Shown here: positions 17,152 to 26,327 of the stretch, piece by piece
Layout of the letters: the number at the start of each line of letters is the position of its first letter
How positions within the stretch are numbered: the first letter of the stretch is position 1
Assembly: GCA_947574235.1 (NCBI GenBank)
Contig: CANPIU010000006.1
Location: forward strand, 1-54,082
DNA length: 54,082 nucleotides
Source: an uncultured Clostridium sp.
GTDB taxonomy: Bacteria > Bacillota > Clostridia > TANB77 > CAG-508
Reading direction: 5' to 3'
Program-made: the position numbers and the translations under genes
Notes under the pieces: generated by a model
Seen by the model: the letters and a program-made list of their open reading frames with translations, nothing else
The model's database searches: none
What the model was told of the DNA's origin: nothing

Positions 17152-17718
17152 ATGACAATCGTTTTGGTTATTTTGGCTATTATCGTTGTTCTTATTATTG
17201 CTATCATTGGTATGTATAATGGATTAGTGCAAGCAAAAGTAAAAGTTGACAACGCTTGGAGCCAAATTGACGTACAATTACAAAGAAGATTTGACTTAAT
17301 CCCTAATTTTGTAGAAACTGTTAAAGGTTATATGAATCATGAAAAGGAAACTTTCGAAAAGATAGCTGCACTTAGAACCTCTTGGGCTAACACGCAAAGC
17401 ATTTCAGAAAAAGCCAACCTAGACAATCAATTATCAACCGCTTTAAAAACCATCATGGCAGTTTCTGAAAACTATCCAGAATTAAAAGCAAATCAAAACT
17501 TTTCAGATTTGTCTGAAGAATTAAGAAATACCGAAAATAAAATTTCTTTTTCTAGACAATTCTATAATGATACTGTAACCATGTATAATACAAAACTACA
17601 AGTATTTCCATCTAACATTATCGCTGGTATGTTCCACTTTACTTCACGTGACTTATTCAAAGCAGAAAGTGATGAAGCTAGAAAAAATGTAAAAGTAGAC
17701 TTTGGTTCAAATTCATAA
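17152..17718 (+). CDS. lemA: LemA family protein
   Basis: Membrane protein of 188 residues with one N-terminal transmembrane helix (about 3-23) and an all-helical cytoplasmic or extracytoplasmic body. The segment VDNAWSQIDVQLQRRFDLIPN starting near residue 33 is the family hallmark (PF04011); a second conserved block is ENKISFSRQFYNDTVTMYN. Its biochemical role is not known, but lemA commonly neighbours an htpX-type protease gene, as here. First gene of a plus-strand group with htpX and a P-loop gene. Confidence 0.95.
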   Translation: MTIVLVILAIIVVLIIAIIGMYNGLVQAKVKVDNAWSQIDVQLQRRFDLIPNFVETVKGYMNHEKETFEKIAALRTSWANTQSISEKANLDNQLSTALKTIMAVSENYPELKANQNFSDLSEELRNTENKISFSRQFYNDTVTMYNTKLQVFPSNIIAGMFHFTSRDLFKAESDEARKNVKVDFGSNS

Positions 17719-17722
17719 TGAT

Positions 17723-17755
17723 AAAGGTTGGATATTCTATGAGTTTCCAACCTTT
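17723..17755 (+). terminator. Hairpin between lemA and htpX
   Basis: AAAGGTTGGA (17723-17732) pairs perfectly with TCCAACCTTT (17746-17755) around a 13-nt loop, but only one further T follows. It may act as a partial terminator that lowers htpX expression relative to lemA, or as an mRNA-stabilising hairpin. Confidence 0.6.
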
Positions 17756-17787
17756 TGCTAATACTAATTAAAAGAAAGGATTTTAAA

Positions 17788-18693
17788 ATGTTTGAAAATA
17801 TTAAGAAAAATAAAATAGAATCTGGCATTATCATTGGAATTTTTATTCTCGTTATCACATTAATTGTATATTACATTTGTTATGCCTTAGACTTAGGAGC
17901 CTTTTCCGTTGTATTTGCTCTTACCTTTTCCATTGCTTCTGCTTGGGGTTCTTACTATTACAGTGATAAAATTGTTTTATCCTTAAATCGAGCAAGACCT
18001 GCAACCAAAGAAGAAGATTTAAAAATTGTCAATATTTTAGATGCTTTAATGGTTACTTCTGGCTTATCAACAAAACCCAGACTTTATGTCACAGAAGACC
18101 CCCAACCAAATGCTTTCGCCACAGGAAGAAATCCAGAAAATGCCGTTATTTGTGTTACGACTGGCTTACTTGAAAAACTAGATTATTACGAATTAGAAGG
18201 TGTTATTGCTCATGAATTAAGTCATATCAAAAATTACGATATTCGCCTTAGTTGTATTGTCTCTGTTATGGTTGGCTTTATCGTTATGCTTTCTGATATC
18301 TTCTCTCGTGCTTTATTTTGGGGTAGACTTGACAAAGATAGAGATAGTGATAACAAAGGAAATGGTATTTTAATGCTAATTGGTCTTATCTTTTTAATCC
18401 TATCTCCTATTTTTGGCTCTTTGATGCAATTAGCCCTTTCTAGGAAAAGAGAATTTTTAGCCGATAGCACAGCAATTGAATTGACTCGTAATCCTGATGG
18501 TCTAATTTCAGCCCTTCAAAAATTAGATGCCGATGATAATCAATTAGAGGCCGCTAACAGTGCCACTGCTAATATGTATATTGTTAATCCTTTTAAAAAT
18601 AATACTAAGGAAGGAAAAAAGAAATCCTCTAGTTTGTGGTCTACGCATCCTAGTATCGAAGATAGAATTGAAGCTTTGAGAAAACTAAAATAA
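17788..18693 (+). CDS. htpX: HtpX-type M48 zinc metalloprotease
   Basis: Membrane-embedded zinc protease of the M48B family, involved in quality control of membrane proteins. The 301-residue product has two N-terminal membrane helices (about 12-32 and 38-57), the zinc motif HELSH at 142-146, the third ligand E222 in SRKREFLADSTA, and further hydrophobic stretches between 154-175 and 195-216. The ATG at 17788 follows GAAAGGA and yields the usual short N-terminus; the longer frame from 17755 begins inside the intergenic hairpin and is rejected. It is coupled to lemA and followed after 13 nt by a P-loop gene. Confidence 0.95.
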   Translation: MFENIKKNKIESGIIIGIFILVITLIVYYICYALDLGAFSVVFALTFSIASAWGSYYYSDKIVLSLNRARPATKEEDLKIVNILDALMVTSGLSTKPRLYVTEDPQPNAFATGRNPENAVICVTTGLLEKLDYYELEGVIAHELSHIKNYDIRLSCIVSVMVGFIVMLSDIFSRALFWGRLDKDRDSDNKGNGILMLIGLIFLILSPIFGSLMQLALSRKREFLADSTAIELTRNPDGLISALQKLDADDNQLEAANSATANMYIVNPFKNNTKEGKKKSSSLWSTHPSIEDRIEALRKLK

Positions 18694-18706
18694 GAAGGTA
18701 GAAGAT

Positions 18707-19282
18707 ATGAAAAATATTATTATTATCGGACCCCCTCGAGCAGGGAAGTCAACTTTAGCCAATTTATTAGCCAATAAATATCATTATCAAATTCTTCGTG
18801 GTGATACCTTAAGAAAAGCTTTTCATTTAGTTTTTCCTGAGCTAAATATATCATCTAAAACAGCTATCCATCACGAATTATTTAAGAAATTTATCTCTGA
18901 ATATCTGAATTTAAATGTAAGCTATCCTAGAAGTCGTTATGCTTATGTGTTAGAGAGCTGTGATATTACAATTGAAGATTACCAAAAATATCTTCAAAAC
19001 GATAATACTTTCCTTTGTGTTTTAGGTTTAGCAGAGATTACCCCTAAAGAATTATTAAATCATATTCGTTATTATGACAGTCCTAACGATTGGTCTGCAA
19101 ATCGAAGTGACGATTATATGTTAGAAAAATGTACAGAATATATCTCATACTCTAAAAAGAACAAACTGCTTTGTCAAGAAGACCATCATTTGAATTATTT
19201 TGAAACTTCCTCTACAAATAGAAAAGCTATATTTAATTCTATCTTGAAACAAATAGAAAAAGACATATTATTGAAACCTTAA
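18707..19282 (+). CDS. P-loop nucleoside kinase-like protein
   Basis: A 191-residue protein with Walker A GPPRAGKST at 8-16, like small adenylate-kinase-like or AAA_18 proteins. No exact family can be named. The residues after the P-loop (LRGDTLRKAFH) resemble the substrate side of nucleotide kinases. AAGAAGG precedes the ATG. It lies 13 nt after htpX and so is probably the last gene of that unit. Its stop overlaps the stop of tatD by 4 nt, and a shared bidirectional terminator spans both ends. The function is unknown; a small-molecule kinase is only a guess. Confidence 0.75.
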   Translation: MKNIIIIGPPRAGKSTLANLLANKYHYQILRGDTLRKAFHLVFPELNISSKTAIHHELFKKFISEYLNLNVSYPRSRYAYVLESCDITIEDYQKYLQNDNTFLCVLGLAEITPKELLNHIRYYDSPNDWSANRSDDYMLEKCTEYISYSKKNKLLCQEDHHLNYFETSSTNRKAIFNSILKQIEKDILLKP

Positions 19283-19293
19283 TATGTCTTTTT
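19257..19293. terminator. Bidirectional terminator between convergent genes
   Basis: AAAAAGACATATTA (19257-19270) pairs perfectly with TAATATGTCTTTTT (19280-19293), 14 bp with a 9-nt loop. The A and T runs give a T-tract in both directions. It overlaps the last codons of both the P-loop gene and tatD. Confidence 0.9.
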
Positions 19294-20073
19294 ATTATTT
19301 TGAAAAAATACCTTTTCTGCATTCTGATAGGTAATTTGTGCTATTTCTTCTAACGTTACCCTTTTTACCTCTGCAACCTTTTGTGCTACAAATTTTACAT
19401 TTCTAGAATCATTTCTTCTACCACGTAATGGCTCTGGAGATAAATAAGGACTATCTGTTTCAATTAAAATTCTATCCTTAGGTACCATTTCAATGATTTC
19501 ATTAGCATTTTTAGCGTTCTTAAAAGTTATTGGTCCCGCAAAAGATATGTAAAATCCTAGTTTTAACGCTTCCTTTACTAACTCACGATTTAAAGGACAA
19601 CAATGAAATACGCCCTTTTTTAATGCTTCCTTTTGTTTCAATATGGCTAAAGTATCCATAACCGCTTCCCTTGTATGAATTACAATAGGAAGTTCTAATC
19701 GGTTAGCCATCTCTATCTGCTTCAAAAACGCTATTTTTTGTAATTCTTTATTTTCCTCGTTCCAATAATAGTCTAGTCCAATTTCTCCAATGGCAACTAC
19801 TTTTCCATTTTGTTCAGCAATTTTCTCAATTTCCGTTAGCATTATCCACAATTCCTCTTCTGTTTGTGGAATATCATTAGGAGAAACACCAGCTGTTGTA
19901 TAAATAAAATCATACTTGTCGGCTAGTTCTTTTCCTTTTTTCGAACCTTCTAAGCTATAGCCAGCTGATATTAATTTGGTTACACCTGCTTTTTTTATTG
20001 CTTCGATTAAAACTTCTCTATCTTCATCAAACTTCTCATCATCTAAATGAGCATGACTATCAAATAATTCCAT
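19279..20073 (-). CDS. tatD: TatD family metal-dependent hydrolase
   Basis: Metal-dependent DNase-type hydrolase of the TatD/YabD family, linked to DNA repair and degradation. In the 264-residue product the metal ligands are H7 and H9 in SHAHLD, E97 in GEIGLD, H133 in IHTREA, H157 in FHCC and D207 in ETDSPYL. The usual FHCFSG is here FHCCPL, a mild deviation. The ATG at 20073 follows GGGAGG closely; upstream in-frame ATGs at 20085 and 20097 are possible but give a non-family N-terminus. Probably co-transcribed with acpS, which ends 43 nt upstream. Confidence 0.94.
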   Translation of the reverse strand: MELFDSHAHLDDEKFDEDREVLIEAIKKAGVTKLISAGYSLEGSKKGKELADKYDFIYTTAGVSPNDIPQTEEELWIMLTEIEKIAEQNGKVVAIGEIGLDYYWNEENKELQKIAFLKQIEMANRLELPIVIHTREAVMDTLAILKQKEALKKGVFHCCPLNRELVKEALKLGFYISFAGPITFKNAKNANEIIEMVPKDRILIETDSPYLSPEPLRGRRNDSRNVKFVAQKVAEVKRVTLEEIAQITYQNAEKVFFQNNKKTY

Positions 20074-20116
20074 TTTTCCTCCCATTTCTCCAATCAAACC
20101 TGGAACCAGTGGGGAA

Positions 20117-20497
20117 CTACTTTCTTAGCAACGTCACATTTGCTACGGCATATTCTTTGCAATGTGATATACTCAAATCCATATCCTCTATATTTTCTAA
20201 AGTAATCCCTATCAAGTTCAAACTAGGTCTACCTTGCTTATCATTAATGACTTCTATGCTTTTCCAACTAATGGAATATTTATCTTCTAACTGTTCTGAA
20301 ATTGCCTTAAAAGCAGCCTCTTTTGCCGCAAATCTAGCAGCATAATGTTGATACTTTTGTGCTTTTTTACTTTCACAATAAGCAATCTCTTTTGACGTAT
20401 ACACCCTTTCTACAAAAGCCTTTCCCATTGTCTCATCTTCTATACTCTTTTTTATTCGTTCTATTTCAATCATATCTGTCCCACAACAAATCTTCAT
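20117..20497 (-). CDS. acpS: Holo-[acyl-carrier-protein] synthase
   Basis: Phosphopantetheinyl transferase that converts apo-ACP to holo-ACP for fatty acid synthesis. The 126-residue length is typical. Magnesium-binding D8 (GTDMIEI) and E60 (RFAAKEA) are present, together with the C-terminal SISH motif. AGAGGAAG precedes the ATG. It lies between the unknown membrane protein gene (82 nt upstream) and tatD; the gap upstream contains no convincing promoter. Confidence 0.95.
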   Translation of the reverse strand: MKICCGTDMIEIERIKKSIEDETMGKAFVERVYTSKEIAYCESKKAQKYQHYAARFAAKEAAFKAISEQLEDKYSISWKSIEVINDKQGRPSLNLIGITLENIEDMDLSISHCKEYAVANVTLLRK

Positions 20498-20579
20498 TTT
20501 GCTTCCTCTTTCTTTATTACAAAGTCAAATAACTCTAAAAAACTATGTGTGCCAAAAGGCCCTAAGTTACTTTTTCTTA

Positions 20580-21809
20580 CTATGGTATTAATTGTATAAA
20601 GTTTATGATATTTAACACCAGTGAAATTCCTAATATGATAACTAAAATAATGTTTGTTTTTCTTTCTTTTTCAAAATTTAACTCTTTGTATAAAATATCA
20701 TACTTATATTTCACTTCATGATACAACTTATCTAATTCAAACACTTCATGTAACTTTTCATTTAACAAACTTCCTGTTTCTTCTTCTGTAATTTCTTGTA
20801 TCCATAAATTCTTAGTAAACTCTACAAATTTCTTTCTAGCCTTTTTTACTTTAAGGCTATCCTTCATTTCTAATGCTATCTTTTTTAAGTAGATTTTTTT
20901 GTACAAATTAAAAATATAGGTATAGAAATATTGATTTTCATATTCTTCTGGTAAGATGGTATAATTACTCATATCACTACTAGAAGAAAATAAAGTCATC
21001 CCCAATTTTGTCAATCCAAGTTTTGCATATTTCCATTTAGAAAAAGTATCTATTTTTTCATATTCAAAGTCTCTATTACTATCAGCTGGAAGAATATTGG
21101 CATACTTTATGAACTGATACTTTATTTCCTCAAAACTATTGTTACTATTCCATGCATCTTGATTAACACAAGCATAGGAATAGGTCAAAAATCTCTCTGT
21201 TTCAATATTAAGTCTTGCTGCTTCTGCATTAGAACCTGTAATACTATAAATTAATTCTTGAAAGGTTTTTGTGTCTGCAAAACTATCGGTTTGAATTCGT
21301 ATATTATCATAATTTTCTAATTTTGCCATTTCATTGTTTATATCTTTAAATTTATAATTAAAATTTAGTACATTATTAAAGTCAGTATATTCTTCTACAT
21401 TTGTTTTGATTGCTAAAAAACAAATTCCAGTTGAAAAACATATAATATCTATTTTTTGTATGGTAAAAAAGATACCATTACTTTTTTCTATTTTTCCTTG
21501 CATATCTCTTTTCAAAGTATATTCAAAGATATTACATGAATTTTTAGCAAGCAATGCTGCTCTTGTTTCTATTGGTAATTCTTCTAGCTTTTTTACTTTG
21601 CTAGTCCCATAACTAAAACTAGAAAATAGAAATTCTCTTATTTTTGGTAAAAAATAACGATATAATTTTAAGTCTTTTTCCTTCTGAAAAATCTTCAAAT
21701 TACAATTTTTGTCTTTTAACAATTTCAATAAATATCTTTGGTATTTTCCATCCCTTATCACAAAGGGATGAATAAAATAAGTATATTGATAGTTCGTCTT
21801 TAGTTCCAT
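20580..21809 (-). CDS. Unknown protein with C-terminal membrane anchor
   Basis: A 409-residue protein that I do not recognise. The body is hydrophilic and rich in Lys, Phe and Tyr. A coiled-coil-like stretch near 330-380 precedes a single C-terminal hydrophobic segment (about 385-407) that ends the protein, so it is probably tail-anchored with its body in the cytoplasm. There is no N-terminal signal. The arrangement of a soluble body, helical linker and terminal membrane segment loosely recalls CorA-like or Rmd1-like proteins, but no motif of those families is evident. AGAAAGGAAAAAT precedes the ATG. It follows the WG-repeat gene by 14 nt and so should share its promoter. Confidence 0.7.
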   Translation of the reverse strand: MELKTNYQYTYFIHPFVIRDGKYQRYLLKLLKDKNCNLKIFQKEKDLKLYRYFLPKIREFLFSSFSYGTSKVKKLEELPIETRAALLAKNSCNIFEYTLKRDMQGKIEKSNGIFFTIQKIDIICFSTGICFLAIKTNVEEYTDFNNVLNFNYKFKDINNEMAKLENYDNIRIQTDSFADTKTFQELIYSITGSNAEAARLNIETERFLTYSYACVNQDAWNSNNSFEEIKYQFIKYANILPADSNRDFEYEKIDTFSKWKYAKLGLTKLGMTLFSSSSDMSNYTILPEEYENQYFYTYIFNLYKKIYLKKIALEMKDSLKVKKARKKFVEFTKNLWIQEITEEETGSLLNEKLHEVFELDKLYHEVKYKYDILYKELNFEKERKTNIILVIILGISLVLNIINFIQLIP

Positions 21810-21823
21810 TTATTTTTCCTTTC

Positions 21824-23344
21824 TTAAAGTTGGTTATAATAATTCATATTAATATCTTTTCCTAAATGCCATCTCCCGATAAAATCAATTTTCAAATATT
21901 CTTCTAGGTTATAAGTTGGCTCTTGTATAACATTTCCTTTGTTATCAACCGCACCCCATAATCCATCTTTCTTAATTCCTGCATAACCATATTGGTTTTG
22001 CTCTGTAACGTCATCGTATTGATAATCTACTACCACTTTTCCATCTCTATCTATAAATCCATATTTACCGTCTTTTTTACTTTTATACAAAGTATTAGAA
22101 GTTTTTATTTCTACCATATTTCTTTCTTCAAATTTGAAGTTATAATATTTCTCTTCTTCTCCTTGCTTTAAGGCAAAATATCCTTTTTCATCATCGATAT
22201 CCATTAGAATTCCTGTTTGACGCACAGCAAAGGTATTATCAATGATATCATTGGTATAATCTTCTTTTTCTGCTACATATAAATCTGCTTTTTCATTATA
22301 ACAAATGGATAAATAGCTTGGCTCTATTTTACTTACTTTTTGTAAGTCAATTACTCCATATTTCCCATTTTGTTTGGCAATCAATAGTCCTGATTTCGCT
22401 TCTTTTAATTCTTCATAATCAGGAGCAACAATTACTTCTCCTGTTGTTTTCATAACACCATATTTTCCATCTTTGGTGTAGATAATTCCATTATCTACAT
22501 TTTTCAAAATTTGTTTTATCTCATCATATCCTGTACTTAATACTTCGGTTCCATCTTTTTTTATTAATACTTGTTTTCCTGCTTGTTTTACAACATACCT
22601 ATCATTGCCATACACTTTTGCAATTTCATCATATTTAGCTTCTAAGATAACTTCATTGGCATAGTTAACAATGCCATATTTTCCTTCTTGATTTTTTACG
22701 ATAAATCCATCTTTGCTTTCTTTTCCTAAATTAGTAATTTCCAAAGATTGCGTTGGCAAAATTTCCTTTCCTTCTTTGTCAAGAATTCCTACTTTTCCTT
22801 CTTTCGTTACTTTCAATACCCCTTTTATTGCTTCTAAAGCACTAATTTGGTCATATTGCACCTCTGTTAATTGTTTTCCTGTCAGATTCATCAACCCATA
22901 TTTCCCATCTTTTTTTACTTTTAGCACATTTTCTTCATACCACATATTTTGACTTACATCTTGATTAGCAATAGCCTCAATTTGTTCATATTGTATGAAT
23001 ATCTCTTGATTTTTACTATTTAATACTTTCGTTTTATATTCTCCTGTTTCATAATTCACATTATAAACACACAAAAATACGTCATTTTTGCTGTTGGGAA
23101 TCGTTATCATTTCTTCATAACTTGGGTCTATCACGATTTCTCCTTTGGAGTCAATCACGCCCCATTTATTATTTTGAAAAATAACAGCATAGTCTTTGCT
23201 TGTTATTTTTCCTTCTTCTTTGTCTTTGGTTAGAATTCCTTTAATCACAAATATACACATGATAAATGCTACAAATGCTAATATGACTGCAAATACTTTT
23301 TTTAAGTTTAACTTTGGTTCATCATATCTTCTTCCTCTACTCAT
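21824..23344 (-). CDS. WG-repeat membrane-anchored protein
   Basis: A 506-residue protein with one N-terminal membrane helix (about 16-36) and a long outside region built of WG repeats (PF14903). At least eight copies are visible, each with a core such as KWGVID, KYGLMN, KVGILD, KYGIVN, KYGVMK, KYGVID, KYGFID or LWGAVD followed by a short strand pair. WG repeats are thought to form beta structures for binding, but no function is established. Strong AAGGAGG and a sigma-A promoter precede it. First gene of the putative WG, unknown, acpS, tatD unit. Confidence 0.9.
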   Translation of the reverse strand: MSRGRRYDEPKLNLKKVFAVILAFVAFIMCIFVIKGILTKDKEEGKITSKDYAVIFQNNKWGVIDSKGEIVIDPSYEEMITIPNSKNDVFLCVYNVNYETGEYKTKVLNSKNQEIFIQYEQIEAIANQDVSQNMWYEENVLKVKKDGKYGLMNLTGKQLTEVQYDQISALEAIKGVLKVTKEGKVGILDKEGKEILPTQSLEITNLGKESKDGFIVKNQEGKYGIVNYANEVILEAKYDEIAKVYGNDRYVVKQAGKQVLIKKDGTEVLSTGYDEIKQILKNVDNGIIYTKDGKYGVMKTTGEVIVAPDYEELKEAKSGLLIAKQNGKYGVIDLQKVSKIEPSYLSICYNEKADLYVAEKEDYTNDIIDNTFAVRQTGILMDIDDEKGYFALKQGEEEKYYNFKFEERNMVEIKTSNTLYKSKKDGKYGFIDRDGKVVVDYQYDDVTEQNQYGYAGIKKDGLWGAVDNKGNVIQEPTYNLEEYLKIDFIGRWHLGKDINMNYYNQL

Positions 23345-23368
23345 TTTTTCCTCCTTTTCGACTTTTTT

Positions 23369-23397
23369 ACTATATCATAATTTAGAGCTTGTTTCAA
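23369..23397 (-). promoter_or_regulatory. Promoter of the WG-repeat gene
   Basis: On the minus strand, TTGAAA (23392-23397), 17 bp, TATAGT (23369-23374). It diverges from the zinc-ribbon gene promoter only 24 bp away. Confidence 0.8.
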
Positions 23398-23421
23398 TAA
23401 TTTGTCCTATTTTTTTCTAAT

Positions 23422-23450
23422 TTGCTTTTTTTATGTAAATGTATTATAAT
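23422..23450 (+). promoter_or_regulatory. Promoter of the zinc-ribbon mini-protein gene
   Basis: TTGCTT (23422-23427), 17 bp, consensus TATAAT (23445-23450). Confidence 0.75.
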
Positions 23451-23477
23451 AAAAGAGTAACTTAATCAATAATTTCA

Positions 23478-23495
23478 GTACTCCAAATGGAGTAC
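23478..23495 (+). promoter_or_regulatory. 5' UTR hairpin before the zinc-ribbon gene
   Basis: GTACTCC (23478-23484) pairs with GGAGTAC (23489-23495) around AAAT, just before the ribosome binding site GGAGG (23498-23502). The GGAG in the stem mimics a ribosome binding site; the hairpin keeps it paired and may also stabilise the mRNA. Confidence 0.55.
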
Positions 23496-23510
23496 ACGGA
23501 GGTAGTAAAC

Positions 23511-23714
23511 ATGGAAAAGGGAAAGGCTAAATGCCATAACGAACGTTGTGGCTGTGAATTCTTTCCAAGGATACGTGTTGGCTTAAAAGCTACACGCTGT
23601 CCCAAATGCGGTTTTACCGTCTCTTTAGAAGAGGGATTTCAGTTCAGTCCGCAAGTTATAAAAGACTGGATTCGGTACAACTGCATTCCGTTACAAATAG
23701 AAGGTGAGCACTAG
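23511..23714 (+). CDS. Small zinc-ribbon protein
   Basis: A 67-residue basic protein with five cysteines arranged as C8-x4-C13-x-C15 and C30-x2-C33, a zinc-ribbon-like pattern (CHNERCGC and CPKC). No family assignment is possible by eye. GGAGG stands 8 nt before ATG 23511; the frame from 23487 begins inside a 5' UTR hairpin and is rejected. It has its own promoter and ends overlapping the spoIIE stop by 4 nt. It may bind RNA, DNA or a protein partner. Confidence 0.72.
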   Translation: MEKGKAKCHNERCGCEFFPRIRVGLKATRCPKCGFTVSLEEGFQFSPQVIKDWIRYNCIPLQIEGEH

Positions 23715-23726
23715 GCTTCACCTTCT
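23699..23726. terminator. Shared hairpin between convergent zinc-ribbon and spoIIE genes
   Basis: AGAAGGTGA (23699-23707) pairs perfectly with TCACCTTCT (23718-23726) across the overlapping stop codons. T-tracts are weak on both sides, so termination efficiency is uncertain. Confidence 0.55.
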
Positions 23727-26107
23727 TTAAATTTACAGACCACAACACTCATATCATCCTTAACATTACCAAACGTATTATCAATTGCTTCATTTAAAAC
23801 TAAATCTGCAATCTTTTTTGTGTTTGTCGTTTCTATATCCTCTAGCAAATATTTAATCCATAATTCTTTATTCTTGTATTCAATATTAGCATCTAAAATT
23901 CCATCGGAACACATAAGCAGGATATCACCTGATTGGATATCTTTATCAAATGTTTGAATTTGACCACCATCTACCATACCAGTAGGTAATGAATTGGATT
24001 TAATGATTTGTACCTTTTTATGATTCTTTATGTAAGTTGGACATGCTCCACTTTTAATTAGTTCTAAGCTACCTTCATATAAGTCAATAATGGCTATATC
24101 TAGGGTCGCAAATACCTCTGTATTTTGATTGATAAGAGCTGTATTAATCAGTTCTAACGAAATATTTTTATCGAAACCAGATAATAATAGATTTTCTAGC
24201 ATCCTCAATGCCCCTGAACTACTCTGTCTAGCTTTATTACCAGTTCCCATCCCATCACTAATGGCCACCAAATACTTTCCATCTTTTAATCTAACATTTA
24301 AAATACTATCTCCAGAGAGCTCACTCTTACTTTTTGTTGTTTCTCCTGTTCCAATTGCCATCACATACTTATCGGCTGATAGGAAATTTAATTTTTTGCC
24401 AAGGGTTGCTTCTTCATTTACAACAATCTTCTCTTTTAATACCTGTGTTGCTATCTCTTCTATCTTTTCAATTTTAGCCGTTTCCAAGATTTCGTCTTGG
24501 TATACTTCTAAGAAATATCTGCCTTGTTTTTTAATGGCAATATCTTGCACATGGATAGCTCTTTGTTTTAAGAGTTCTATGATTTCTGCTCTTTGTCTTT
24601 CATATTCCCCTTCTTTTTCGAGTTCTTCTTCCATACTTTTTGCCATCTTGCTAATTGCCTTTGACACGCCATCTAGTTGTTTTCCCATGTTCTTTTGCTT
24701 TTCTTCGACTCTTTTTTTCCAAATAAAGTCTGCTTTTGCTACTTTATAAGAAACATTTATCATACGAAGAATAAGTGCTATATTCTCCTCTAAACGTTGA
24801 CTAATTTCCTTATCCTCAAAGCCCACAATATAACTATTACATTTGGCAAAAATAGCTAGCAAATCTTCTCTTTGCATTTCCTGCTTGTCCAATAAAAACT
24901 TAAATATCTCGTCTACAATTTTGCCTTCTGTATTTGCCATGTCTTCATATAACATATTATCTTGATATGGTTCTAAATTACTTAATAATTCGGTCATAAA
25001 AATTTGTTTATTCGCATCATAAGATTCTTTCTCTGCTTGCTGATAAGTTATTGCCATTTCGCCTATGGCCTGCGATACTTGATTTAGATTTTCTGCTACT
25101 TCTTTACTTCGGTTTAACGCTCTATCTGGTGTTACTGGTAACAGTTTCGTATTTCCCATAAATTCTTCTAATTCAATTTTTAAGTTTTTTGGAACGGCTA
25201 ACAGTCCAATAAAAGCAATTAAGATTTCTTTGAAATGAATTAATTCTACGGTATAGCCATTAGAAACATAAGCCAATAATACATTTCCCAAAGCAAATCC
25301 TACTACTACACCAATTTTCCCAAATCGATTTAAAATACCTGCCATCATACCAGAAATAGCATAAGCTGCTATCATAATTGGCTCGGAACCAGTAATCACA
25401 CCAATTGTCACACCAATCGTTACCCCTGTGGTAGTACCTACTAAAATACCATTTTTCCAACCTAATATCATGACAATCAAAATACTTAAAATATTTCGTA
25501 TCCCAAAACCAAATAAGCTTAAATCTCCAAAAGCTCCCACACTAATGGCTAAAATCAAACTTGCCCCAATTAATTCTTCAATGGTAAAAGCTCTTCTTGT
25601 CCAAAATTCTTGCAAAACAACGGTTGAATTGACAAATATTTTATAAAATACCAGTCCAATAATAGCAATGGTAATACTTGATAACACGTCATAAAGTGTA
25701 AATCCTGCCATCGCTAATTTTACAATTTGTATGATTAAAATGGAAATAAATAAGTGTTTCCCAATCTTAATCTTTTCGTTTCTTTCTTTTTCATTGTAAA
25801 CAGGCTTTACTAAAAATAAAGTTACGACAAATACTAAGGCTGTTAAAAAATAGCCTAATGCTCCTCCTGTTCCATATTTTATGATATTTCCAATTAGGGA
25901 TGCTACGACAATTCCTAATGCTGGTACAGAAGATGCAAAACAGGCTCCTAACATACTAATACTAAAGATAGAAAAATCTCCTCCTAAGTTTACCATAGAT
26001 AACATGAACGAAATAAGATAAATCACTATATTTTTAGCAGCCAATACATGAGAAAAAACATTGACTTTATTATTTTGTTTTTCTATTACATTTTCATTTT
26101 CAAACAT
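23711..26107 (-). CDS. spoIIE: Stage II sporulation protein E (PP2C phosphatase)
   Basis: Membrane phosphatase that dephosphorylates SpoIIAA and so activates sigma-F in the forespore; it also acts at the polar septum. The 798-residue product shows about ten N-terminal membrane segments (to about residue 310), a helical regulatory region and a C-terminal PP2C domain from about 580. Conserved PP2C residues are visible in AISDGMGTG, GACPTYI and CSDGILD. ATG 26107 follows AGAGGTGG; a GTG at 26116 overlaps that site and is less likely. Its presence marks the organism as a spore-former or a recent descendant of one. Confidence 0.96.
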   Translation of the reverse strand: MFENENVIEKQNNKVNVFSHVLAAKNIVIYLISFMLSMVNLGGDFSIFSISMLGACFASSVPALGIVVASLIGNIIKYGTGGALGYFLTALVFVVTLFLVKPVYNEKERNEKIKIGKHLFISILIIQIVKLAMAGFTLYDVLSSITIAIIGLVFYKIFVNSTVVLQEFWTRRAFTIEELIGASLILAISVGAFGDLSLFGFGIRNILSILIVMILGWKNGILVGTTTGVTIGVTIGVITGSEPIMIAAYAISGMMAGILNRFGKIGVVVGFALGNVLLAYVSNGYTVELIHFKEILIAFIGLLAVPKNLKIELEEFMGNTKLLPVTPDRALNRSKEVAENLNQVSQAIGEMAITYQQAEKESYDANKQIFMTELLSNLEPYQDNMLYEDMANTEGKIVDEIFKFLLDKQEMQREDLLAIFAKCNSYIVGFEDKEISQRLEENIALILRMINVSYKVAKADFIWKKRVEEKQKNMGKQLDGVSKAISKMAKSMEEELEKEGEYERQRAEIIELLKQRAIHVQDIAIKKQGRYFLEVYQDEILETAKIEKIEEIATQVLKEKIVVNEEATLGKKLNFLSADKYVMAIGTGETTKSKSELSGDSILNVRLKDGKYLVAISDGMGTGNKARQSSSGALRMLENLLLSGFDKNISLELINTALINQNTEVFATLDIAIIDLYEGSLELIKSGACPTYIKNHKKVQIIKSNSLPTGMVDGGQIQTFDKDIQSGDILLMCSDGILDANIEYKNKELWIKYLLEDIETTNTKKIADLVLNEAIDNTFGNVKDDMSVVVCKFKEGEA

Positions 26108-26270
26108 CCTTACCACCTCTTATGTTTTATTCTGTACTTATTTTACTACTTGTCCTTCGTGGTTTTTGTCTTTTTTAGTCTGCTAATCTAAAAAAGTTTT
26201 TTACATTTTTTTATCTATTTTTTTGTTTTTCTTGTTTTCTTTTTGTTTTATGCTTTTTATTTTATTACAG

Positions 26271-26279
26271 TTTGTCAAA
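26271..26279 (+). promoter_or_regulatory. Possible Spo0A box upstream of spoIIE
   Basis: TTTGTCAAA matches TTTGTCRAA. It lies about 165 bp upstream of spoIIE, a gene known to be Spo0A-activated in Bacillus. A single short match in AT-rich DNA, so weak. Confidence 0.35.
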
Positions 26280-26327
26280 AAAAGCAATAAAAATAAAAAA
26301 ATTAAGACATATCTATTTTAAACCTAT

